DNA from: Emydura subglobosa
Taxonomy: Eukaryota > Chordata > Testudines > Chelidae
Direction of reading: 5' to 3'
DNA: 64,000 bases
Assembly: GCA_007922225.1 (NCBI GenBank)
Contig: ML679958.1
Location: forward strand, 56,190,838 to 56,254,837
How positions within the stretch are numbered: position 1 is the first letter of the stretch; each line of letters opens with the position of its first letter. The notes beneath the pieces are model-generated. The model did not search any database, had not been told where the DNA came from, and saw nothing but the letters and a program-made list of their open reading frames with translations. Of the stretch, positions 38,601 to 50,600 are shown piece by piece. Position numbers and translations under genes: made by a program.

Positions 38601-41600
38601 TCTGTGTAATTATGTGACAGCTCTGGCACAGGTCGGTGAGATCTGAATGAATTTTCATAAATGCCTGGTCTCTCTTGCGGAGATTAATTATTACTGACAA
38701 AGAATATATTTTCCCCACAATTTGTGCCATTTATAAGCCTTTTCACACATGGAATTAGAAATATGGACCATGTAAACTTTGCATTTTTAATTGCAAATAT
38801 ATTGGAAAATGGTACACAAATGAATCCATGTAAAAATCCATAGAGCTAGAGGGACAGGCACAATAGACGTGTTATGAGTTTTCCATCCAGGTATTGTGTG
38901 AAAATGTATTGGATGACTAAAACAGAGGCAAAACTCAACAGTATTAAGTAATAATACCTAGATTGAAGAAGAACCCTATGCAATGGTCTAGGAGTGATTC
39001 CTGTTACAACAGCATTCATAACAATCTGCTATGCAATTTACAATCAAAACATTGCAAATAGCAATAATTAAGTTAATGCACTTTTTAAATGCATTTTTTG
39101 CAGCCATGGTTGTTTGTGCTGACTTTTTAATACTGATGTACCATTCTTTACAGCTTAGTCCTGCAGTCCATATGCTAGTAAAACTCCCACTGAAGTAAGT
39201 TCTGACAACTAAAGAATTGCGTACATAGACTACATATAGTATATTTAAGAACATTTTCAAAGGATAGTTTCACGACTAGTATGTCATATGGTCCATTTGA
39301 AGGTATTTTTGGTACAGTCTATAGGTACGGTCTATTTGCTGAGTGTGGGTTTCATGTTTCACTTAATGTACGGTTGGATTCATAAGATTTCAACTTTAAC
39401 CCACTGGCCCTGGCAGCACAGATGAGATGTCCATGGAAAGAGATAATTATTTGGGTGTGAAATGGGATGGTTTGTGTGTGCCCGTCCCTAACCTGTCAGA
39501 AGTTAGACGTTACACTCCTTTCCTGTAAATTAAACATCAATAGAACTGCATTAAGGTATAGATACCATAGATCTTTGCCTAGTGCTCCTGGAGTCACAGG
39601 GCTTAGTGTCCTCTTAATGGTCTCTCATTGGCCTCTGGTTCCCTCAACTGTTAGAAATGTCAATTTGTCTTCCTTTGAAATTACCTCTCAGCAGAGATCT
39701 TTTGAAGCAGGGACCAAGCTTTGCCAATCCCAGAGAAGTTCAAGCTGCATGCCTGGAATCTGAGAAGATGGATCTCTAGAACTTTGTACACTGTGGACAG
39801 CTGTTTGATGACCTACTACAGTCCACAAAGAATTCTACATCCCAGCCCACTACCTCTGGCATGTGTTCAAATGCCGGCATTCTGAACATGTCCTCGGTTT
39901 GAAATCAGTTCTATCTAAACCTACCTTTGGTTCTTACTTGATGGATTCATTAAAAGTCTGAACTTTAGCACCTTATGTGTCCAGGTGGCTTTGTTAGAAG
40001 TCTTCTGTTTACACTCAGGAAAAGGGATTTAACTTTACATCCCCATTTCCCAGTTCTCCAGGCAGTGACAACACTTCACCCTCCACTTCAACACCACATA
40101 CTCAACTGGATGCTGAATTTCACAGTGGAACAACTGATGAAACAATCCTTTGGACCAATTGCTATTAGTTAATTGTTTTTCTTGTCTGTCTGTCTAAGTA
40201 ACCTTATATCTGCAAGGAGAATCAGTGAAACGAATACCCCCCCCCTTTTTCCCCCCTAAGAGCGCGGGATTATGGACAACATCAGAACTTCTACTCAAAG
40301 TTCTTTCTTCTTTTCAAATCAAGATATTGTATTTTCTTTTTTTTTTGCCTAATCCTTTTCACCATAAGGTGGTTGAGTGGCTTTACCTGTTTAGTCATTA
40401 AAGTCTACTTGGGCAGAACAAAGTCTTTCATGAAAACAGGTGTCTTTTTCCCACAGGGCAAGGACAAAGGTTTTAAAGCTCTGAAAGCCACCATCTTCAT
40501 ATTGGTCTTGGTAGCAGTTGTGAATCTTGTATGAGAATGGACAGAACTCATCCTTCTTATTCAAGATCTCATTCTACAAGATCTATTTCCACTTCATGAG
40601 TTGAGAGGAAAATGAGGAAATCTGCATAGTAAATGATTTGGGCATCTCCTCTCAGTCATAAAGCATTACAAAATGGAAGTCTCATCTTCCTCTGATGTTG
40701 CCTTAGGTCAGTGGGTTCAAAGTCTGCCATCCTGCCTTGGTTCCTATACTATTCTGACTGTTTTCTGTGTCTCTTTTCTGGATTCTGGACTGCTTTCTAA
40801 TTCACAATAATTGCTCCAGACCAATAGATTACCTGTCTATTAAAATAAACAAACCACAAGGTTTCAGGGCCAGAGAGCAACTGTTTTGGTAGTTCATTCT
40901 AAAATTTGGAATTAAAGCAGTTCACAATATAGTTGAAGCCGGAGACCTGTAATTCATACATGGTGTCAAGAGTTTCATAGGCTCTGCATTATGGGTGACA
41001 CTGACAATGAATTACTGTGCCTCACAACTTCAGCATTTTATTAGATCATAAAATTTAGAAATGGCAAAGATTTTTTTAAAATTATTATCCCATCCTATTT
41101 TTCTCAATGCAGGATTATTCTAGTGGTGTTGTGCCCAATCCAGTTTTGAATGTCCCACATAATGGCACTTCCACCATTTTGCTTGGGAGATTATATCATA
41201 ACCTGGAGCTTTCAGTGTTAGGAAGTTTTTCTTGGCATCGATCTTCAAGTTTCTTTTAAATTTTTCTTTCTGTTATGTTCCCTATACTGTCTTCAGTTTC
41301 TTTATCCCCTTTGGCTATTTGTAGACTATATTAAGCATTAGGATGAAAGCAATGTACTTACTAAATTAAATCTGAGCTGTACAACACAATGGGAAGATAT
41401 CCCTGTGATATATACATACCCTATCAAAATTTCACAAGTGATTGGCCAGTTTGCTCTGTCTCACACAGAAAGTGTGTCTCACACAATCGTGAAAGGAATG
41501 GTAAGATGCGTTGAGATGACATTTAGTTCACCGCATTCACTACAAATATTTGAGCATAGATGGGTCTTTAACACACCAAGTTCTGAGGACTGCTGTTCTT

Positions 41601-44600
41601 TCAAGTATTTGTGATCCGCTTCCTCTTAGTAGACAGCAAGGGAAAAACAGCAGAAGGCAATAAAGCTTCAGGTTCACTGAACATATTCTTAACTAGTTTA
41701 ATTATTGTTTACATTGACAAGGCTATAGCTTTGAGGATATTCACTACTGAAGGGAAAGAAGTGTGGGAAGAAAAGTGCCATTAAATGTTTTGACTAGGGG
41801 CATGGTTCACCCGAATCTATTCGCTTCATCATTTTCAGGGATGTATTTCAAGTGATGACAGCTTCTTCTTGAAGTATATTTGCTATTCTGAGTATACATT
41901 AATTAAAAGTATTTGAGTTGTAAATATCTAAAGGGAAAACAGAGTTGACATTCTTCTTTTCCTAAAACAGGAAAAAATACTGCTAAAATTTGAACTAGTT
42001 TCTTCTCCAAAACACTGCTAAAATTATTTAGGACATTCAATGACTATCCTTTCTACGTTGAATTACATACAGTTCCCAATCTATCTATACAGTACAAAAA
42101 CAAACAAACAAACAAAAACCCAAACAAAAACAAAAAAACCCAACCCTGAAGTGTTTTAATGTATTGTCCAAATGTATATGATGCTGCTAAAATACCAAGA
42201 GCTAATTGCACCTGAAAACTTTCAAGGAAAATAACAATTTTCTTCCATAATGTTTTTCCATTGTTTTTATGTCAATAAAATGATGGCTCTACATTGTAGT
42301 AGTAGTAATACATGGGTAGTCCTTCCTGCCATAAGATACCAAAGAAATTTACAAACATTAATAAAATAAGCCTGAAAACACATTTGTGAGGTAAGTAAAT
42401 AAAGTATCAAAAGTGGTTCATTATGGAGCCACCTACAGATAGCTTCAATGGGAGATTTCCCACCACTGCAACTGCAAGAGCGTGAGTGCTGAAGTAAACT
42501 GGGCAATGTTGTTTTTTATGTGTTGGTTGCCTGAGCCCTGCCTAGCTTGTTGATACCATTGCTGTGACTGCACCAATGGTAGTACAATGGTGGGAGTTTT
42601 TCCACAATAGTCTTGATAGACAAAGCTCGGACATCTAAATGAACTGGGCTTAATGACTCTGTGCATAGCATCTGAGTAGATAGCACAGGAAAAAATGTTG
42701 GTGCAATGTCTCATATGCAGAAGTTTCTTTCAAATGGCTTCTTTAGCAACCTCCAGATAGCATGGCACCTGACTTGGGCTGGCTGTTGTAACTCTTTGAC
42801 AACCCAAACACATTTTTGCCAAGGGATCTGAATGAGTTTGGGGTGGAATTAAGATGTACAAATTTTGCATAGCAGTATGGGTCACTTTGTGGGAGAGAAG
42901 GAACCTGACAGGAGGCTTGAACGGATTTGATTTTCTGGGTTCTGAAGGTTTGCTAGTACTGTGTAAAACTAAACTACAATTGTTAATATTTGTCAATATT
43001 TGTTCAAATCATTAATAGAACTAGGTGAATATTATAAATAAAATTAATTAGGAAACAATATTCTCAGGTTATGTCACTCATTTCTTTCCCATCAAGGAAT
43101 TAACCTATTCTAGTACTCCAAAAGCTTTTTGTGGTTGCTGTTGTTTTTAATTTTAAAGAGATACCTGGTAAAACTAAATAGGCATACATGCAAGACTGGA
43201 GGCTGTTCTTATCAGAATACCCAATAGAAAGTCAACCCTTCTTGACTGCTCAGAAACCAGGCCATTATTAGCCCCAGTTTGACAGCTGAGGGTAAGTGAG
43301 AGTAAGCATCAACAGAAAGGCTGTGCAGTGCTGGGAACCAAACCAGATCTCCTGACTCATTGCCATGTACTTTATTCACAAGCTCATCTTTAAAGGATTC
43401 ATGATAAAGCAAAAGACAGGTAAAAAATATTAGGGTCTGAATAATATGAACAACATGCACTCGTTATATAGACATTGTAAGTTTAAATTTGTCTTTATTT
43501 CAAACTTAATTTGAAAAGTTAGGAATTTCTATGTTTAGTTATTGCAGTTTCTAATATCTCCCAAATTTAGAAAGTGATTGAAAATTTTTAAGGAGCTTAT
43601 TTTCCAAAACCATAATTACACAGTAAAATTTGACCTAAAAAGTACATCACTTTTAATTGCACCATTAACTTTATATTTCTGAAAAAAGGAATGTCTGACT
43701 GATAATACAGAAAAAGCATATTACTATTGTTGTTGTTGATTATTAGCTGAATTCCAACAGTGTGCTTGATGTGATGCAGAACAAAAAGTAGTCAGGGCTT
43801 TGCCCTCACAGAGCACAGATTTACCATACAGAAGAACTTTAATAAACATTCTATACTCAAAAAAAGATAAACGAACTGTGGATTAGTGCAAATGCAGAAA
43901 AACTTCCTAGTAAAAAGTTCAGTATTTATCAACTAAATAATTCTAATCATCATGCATGTAGTAAATCTAGGAGTAAAATGTTTATATATATATATATATA
44001 AAGACTGATCTGATGTTTCTGAAAGTCCTATTGGTCTGCTCTAGCTATTGACTTCCCTGATGTATCTATTACAAAATAACTATTCAAGAATGTAAATTGA
44101 GCATGTTAAAATTTATGAGACTAAAAATCTGGTTTTAGTACTGCTGAAGTTTTTGTGGTCTACCTTAAGAGTAGATTTTTTCAAGTGACATTAGTTTGTT
44201 TTTACATTATATGCCACATAAAATGAATTTTTTAACCTGTCTCCCTGGTTAGACAATCATGTTACACATTTGTCAGGAACACAGAAGAGTCTCAGGAAAT
44301 AGAACAGCATGCAAGACTTTTCCTTGATATTAAAACAAACTTTTTCTAGTGAAAAGTAATAGGATATGCTTCCTTTATTTAAAATAGGTTGCAATGCCAT
44401 GTTACGTTATGCTTAATGTGATCTCTGAATGCAAGAATTTCAGCTCTAAAGACATAAAGGTAAAACAGACTAAGAATAATATTTAAAATGGAAGATTCAC
44501 TCATGTCCCAGAGTGAACTTTCTAATAACATGTCCACCGAGTCCCTGGATCTGGATCTAAATAATCCCCAAAATTTTGGGGAAATCAGAATTGGATCCAG

Positions 44601-47600
44601 ACTTTGCATGTGGCACCACTCTTTACAAACCAAAAGGCTTCTATCTCACTATTGAAAACAAATTAGATGTAGATCCACATCAAAGCTTTGTATCCTAGGA
44701 CCATCACAGATATCCACTTTATGAGCATCTCACTGAATTGTAGCTGTTTTTTTCTAATCCAACAGTAAAACATAGATGGAAAGAAGGAGACTAGAACACA
44801 CAGGTGTGACTCAAACTCCAGAGGAAAAGGTAAATATTTGCCAAAATGACCACACAGGACAAAGAGAGATAAGGTAGGTGAAGTCCAAGAAGCGCTCTCT
44901 GTGGCTCGAAAGCTTGTCTCTCTCCCCAACAGAAGTTGGTCCAATAAAAGACAATATCTCACCCACCTTGTCTCCCTAATATCCTGGGATCAACATGGCT
45001 ACAACAATACTGCATACACATAGAACGAACACAATGAGCACATTCACGTGTGCTGCTGGTATGGGAGCCTGTAATAGAAATAAAGCACCTCTCAAACAGA
45101 AGCTGCCTCTTGTAAAGTGCAGACAATGTCAGATTACTCCCTTCAAGCTACAATCATATGACTGCTTTATATATAATAAAAGAACTTCAGGATATATTAT
45201 AGATAAAGAGTGATAGTGTAATTCATAGTTTCTCAACCTGTGGTATGCGTACCCCTGGGGATACGTGAAACATAGGCAGGGGGTACCCGGGGAAAAATAG
45301 AATGAAGGTGGCAGCTGCTGATTTTTGGGGAAGGCAGGAGGCAGCAGCCCGCTTCCCAGCTGGGAGGCATGTGGCAGACCCTGGCTTCCGGGGAAGATAA
45401 CCCAGGTGGTGTTCAGCCAATACTTGTTCTCTCAGTAAAACAGGTTCTAATGACGCAGGCTGTGTGAGCTGTTGCTGAGTATACAACTCATTGCATTTGC
45501 CTATGAAGTCACTATTCTAGTGCTTTTCATCCAGTGATGAAGTTGGATAACCATTTTCATTCTCATTGTACAGACAGGGTAACACGGCCAAACTGTTTGA
45601 CGAAACTCAGTACAAAAGTGCTGGGAACAGAACCCAAGACATGTGACTCCTGGTCTCTTGATCTAACTATTTGACAATGCCTCCTTCCGTTACTCTACAA
45701 GAACTCACACACAAGCGGTTGCTGAAAAGTACAGCACCCATGTGACAACTGGACAAGATCATTTCTTGCAGTATAATAATCCATAAATATGAGAACATAA
45801 AATTACCCCAATCATAACTGGCAAGCAGGAGTGTTTTGATTGGAAAAAATAGCCAAACAAACCTCACAAGTTAGTAAAACGTCTCTACTGACATCTGTAC
45901 TATTTGGGTGGACATTGTCAAGAGCTCTAATTTGACTAGTTCTATGTTGTCTCTTCACTAGTGATATCCCCCCACTCCAGTTAAAAATGTAAAATTTCTT
46001 TCCTTTTCCAACTTTCTTGACTTTTATCTTGAAATTAATATACTTGTTTTTGTTTACAATGTTTGAGTGCCAGCATTGCTGGAAGTTAGCACAGCTCCAT
46101 GGTTAGTTAACTGAAGATAGAGCAAGCAAAGGTAATAAAGGACAAACTATCTTGCTCTATGTCCTACATAAAGAGAGTGGTTATTTTAATTTTAAAATAG
46201 ATCAATAAGAGGTTTCTTTTAAACTGAGTCAAATTATGCGTTTATAAATTTAAGCTTTGTGCTATACACAGTTGGATGCCTGAAAAGCTATTACCAGGCG
46301 GGAGCCATGGGCCCCTTATCAAAATCTGCCTGATTCACACTTCTGGGCCAGAATCAGGGCCATGGAATGGGATCCATACATTGTCACACACATTCCCTCT
46401 CATCCCCTAATGCAGTGGTTCCCAACCTTTTTGAGTGAAAGCCCCACTAGTTAACAGTAGGTAAAACACACACCTCCCACCCCACACTCTCACCGGCTAT
46501 AAACAACACATATAATGATGATAATAAAACTAAATTACATAAATAATAATAAATTACTTTTACCTGAGTAAGAGGCTAAGCCTCCCCTGGCACATCCGCC
46601 ACCCATTGCCCTGTGTGGCCCCGCCTCTTCTCATCCCTCGTGGACTGAGAGTAACGGAGGCAGGTCCTGGTGGGTTTGCCAGGGCTGCTCCAGGCCTCCA
46701 GCTGGCACGGAGCTCAGGGCAGCTGCGGGGAGGCCTGCACCTCCGCTCCGTCCAGCGTGGAGCTCGAGATTGCTGCAGCTAGCGCAGAGCTCAGGGGGCT
46801 AAGTGAGCTCAATATTACTGAAGCCTCATGGACGCCCTGTAATCTTTGGTGCCCCCACACCCACAAGGGAATCACACCCCCCAGGTTGCGAACTGTTGCC
46901 CTAATGTGTCTTCTCTCACTGGGTTTAATTGTGCTTCTGAACAAGTCGTCCCTGTGGTGAGCTGTGTGGGAATACTGTATAAATTTTCTGGTTGGCCAGA
47001 ATATGGGTCCACTTTAATACTTCTTTTGAAAAGGGTCATATAGGTCTGTATTTGCCTCAATTGTATGTAGGACCTAAATTTGTTCTCTTGACTCCCAAAG
47101 ATATTATTAATCAAATAGTGATCCAGTATAATGCTACAATGCTGGTAACATTTTGGTCTTCATCTAGTAAGTTGACAGTTCCCTTTAACAATGAATCAAG
47201 CATTACCTGCAGATTGTCTAGGATGATTCGGAGTGACTGAACTTGTCTTCGGACAGCTCCAGAGAATCTTTCGTAAGTAGATGCATCATATTCACTCATC
47301 CGGATCTCCTTTAATCTGAAGCAAGGCAGAGGTTAAGAAATTAAGAATGGAATCATGTGAAAAAGCATCTAATCCATTGCTACAGGTAGGAGTAAATTTG
47401 TTTGTTGATAATGGTTAAACTCAAACAGCCATGGCCAGGCTTGGAGACAACTCAAAGGAGCGGCAGCTGCTATTGTTAAATTCTGAAGAGACAGTTAATC
47501 ACCAATGTCCACACAGTCTGCATCACATTTAAAATGTATTTGAGGGTACTACCTTTAGCAGTCTCAGATCCTTTTGTTTTCCCAATTAGGCCACACGTCA

Positions 47601-50600
47601 TATGTTTTGACCACTGTCATAAAATTACACAAGGGTTTGCTGACTCAGGGGTTGCTATATGTACATAAAAGGAGTGTTAGGGTGTGTTTTTTTATCCCAC
47701 TTTCAACACATTTTAAACATTCTGGGTAACCATGCTTTAACACAAAGATAAGGTCAAGCAATGCTCTGAAAGTCTGTCCTGTAGACCTATAACTAGTTAG
47801 TGCCTTTTAAACACCCTCCACAAAATAAAGAACCCTCAGAAAAAATGGAAAGTTTTGATCAAATGTCTAAAAAAATTGATCCTGAACAAAGAAGACAGAA
47901 CACAGAGCTCAGTGTTGGTAGGAAGTCTAAAATAGAGAATGATTTCTGAGCTGCGGATACTGGTATGTATGTTTTATACCATTCCATATAGGGCTCGTCT
48001 ACACACAGAAGTTTTAGTGCTTTATCTGTTTCGAAGCAAATATAATTAAAGCAGGGCAACCCCCTAGCGTGGATGCAGTTATACTAGTGTAAAGGTGTTT
48101 ATATCTGTATAGCTTATTTCCAGTACAAGCACCTTTATACCAGTATAACTGCATTCACACCAGGGGGCGACACTGCTTTAACAATATCGGTTTTTAATCA
48201 GATATAATTGAAGTGGTACAAAAACTGCCTATAGACTAGCTCGGGTAAAGCGTCATACACTATTATAAGATAAAAACAACGAGAGGCCTTCAGCACTTTA
48301 AAGATTTAACAAATTTAATTTCTGCAGGCATAAGTTTTCGTGGGCTGTAACCCACTTAGTCAGATGTAAGGAATTGAAATCAGATATGAGGTGTATATAT
48401 ATACATATCCAAGGGTAACGAACAACAATGGGGAAGGTAGATATAAGCAAAGTCCATTCAGTTAGAGTAGTTGAGGCCTATTCACAACCATTGATTAGGA
48501 GGTGAGAATGTGTGAACAGTGACAAATACAAGATACTTGCCTCAAGCATATTACATAATAACTTGAATTCTACAAGTGTGGTAGGGCCTAATCCAACTCT
48601 CAGGAAAGCAATGGAAAGACTCCCATTGCCTTCAGTGAGAGTTAGATGGATCAGCTTCATAATGAACAACGTTGAAATATAACGATGACAATTTTATTTT
48701 CAGTACTACAATCTTACGTTTTTCTACACTGAATTATATATGCTGTGAGGCAGTCATTACAGAAGATTATTACAGCATCATAGCTAGGAAGAGGCAAATT
48801 CTCAACATTGTGCACTGGGACAACGTCGGTGAGGTAAAATCTTATATTGGACCAACTTCTGCTGGTAGAAGGGACAAACTTTCAAGCTTCACAGAGCTCT
48901 TCTTTAGGTCTGGGGAAGGTAAACGAGTGTCTAAACTAAATACAAGTTGGGACAGATTGTTAAGCAGAAGGAGTTCACACATGATGTAAGAGACCACTTA
49001 AAAAGAAGTAGACAATTACTGATTAGCAAGCAAAGGAGGGGACAGAAGAGGAGTGTTGTAATGAGTCATAAAATCAGTATCTCTGCTGAGTCCATTCATG
49101 GTTTTTAGTGTGTAGCAGAGTTATCTTGTGTCTCTCAAATCCTGGGATCAACATGGCTATAACAACACAGCAAACAACACTGTGCACTGGTGTTTACCCT
49201 GATGGCTCCTGGAATCTGAGTTTAATATCTTCATATCACAGAGAAAATGTACCTCCTAAACATTAAACTGAAGATCACATATGCAGTTTTGCTACAGTAG
49301 CCTGTGTGATATTATATTAAGTTAGATGGAATAAAACAAAGGTGTTAACATATTCCATTCAGTGTCCAACATTAAACAGTGTTTAATAAGGTCTGGAGTT
49401 CGGTATACAGAGACCTCAGCCTGCTCAGTATCATGGCAAACATACCATTAAAAATCCTTTTAACCTTGAAATGTAAAGTATTAAGTAAGACTTTCATTTT
49501 AGTAACAATTCTTGTTCCCTTTCCCAAGAGTTTTTAGAAGAAAAACCCTCATGGCTTGAGAGTCTCTTAAAAGGTGATAACTGTCCTTTCAGGGAAAAGA
49601 GAAGAAGTTAGTTGAGACAGGCTAGTGCCTTTGTTGTTACTGCTGTTTTAAAGTCAAATACCATTTCATCTCACGATATTTTGTCCACCAATTAGGCTTA
49701 CTATCAGACATAGCAATTTTGGTTCATTAATTTCCGCTTCCACATCTTCTGTTTTTACCAAGCATGAATTTAACATAGTCCTTGAACCATATCAGTAGGC
49801 CCTTTCGGTTAGACCAGCGGTGGCCAAATTACAGCTCTTTTACAGTTAAAGTGTGGCTCACAGAGACTTTCCGGATATCGCCTCGCAAAGAGTAAAGTTA
49901 TTGAGAGCTTTGGGTTTGAGGAATCCCGGGAAATACATGGAGGACAGCTGCAGATTTATACAGCATCACTGTGGCTTCAAGCTCCCAAAGTGGGCCACAT
50001 TCAACACTGGTGTAAATGGGCGTTAGTCCCAGGATTTTAATAATACTTGTGTTGTTGGGGAGATGTCATGGTGCAGGTGTTCAGGTTGAACAACACGCCG
50101 CTGCAAAATTCCTATATCATCTATCAGTAGGCACTAGCCTTCCCCGCAAGAAGGGATGACCAGAGGGGAAGGAACAACATTAAGGTGTGTATGTGTGATA
50201 TAAAAAGCTACAAAATGTCCAAATAGTCCTATATGCATTATGATGATCTAAGCTAACCATAATAGTTGAATCATTTTGAAGAACAGAGATTATAAATAGT
50301 GAGGTAAAAATATTTACCAAGATGAGGTTCTATAAATAAATGAGTAAAATATTGTACGAAAAGGAAATAAAACTGGGGTAGAGGCATATATTGCCAGTTG
50401 AAGTCCTTCTAAAAAGCCATTTTGTTTCCATGATTATGTTCTGTAGAGCTCTCATACACTGTTTATGTTTTCTTTGTGTTAATTCATTGTTAAAACCTTT
50501 GAAGATCATGGAACACTACAGGCAATTTGGTAATAAAATACAGCTGAAAATAAACTTTTGAGCTGAGTGTTAAAGAGATAAATTATAAATTAAAAAAAAA

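Larger units (their letters stand above)
38510..47206 (-). other. VWA8: VWA8 intron, 8.7 kb, repeat-rich
   Basis: 8697 bp, GT-AG. Holds a DIRS fragment, a CR1 fragment, two MIRs, a foldback element, two hAT-type elements and simple repeats. No nested gene was recognised. Confidence 0.85.

Noticed and set aside
42095..42144. Regularly spaced short repeats that could suggest an array
   Set aside because: Plain (AAAC)n microsatellite in a vertebrate intron; no spacers, so not CRISPR.
46670..46960. 96-codon open frame
   Set aside because: Crosses the right boundary of a hAT MITE defined by its target duplication, so it cannot be an old gene.
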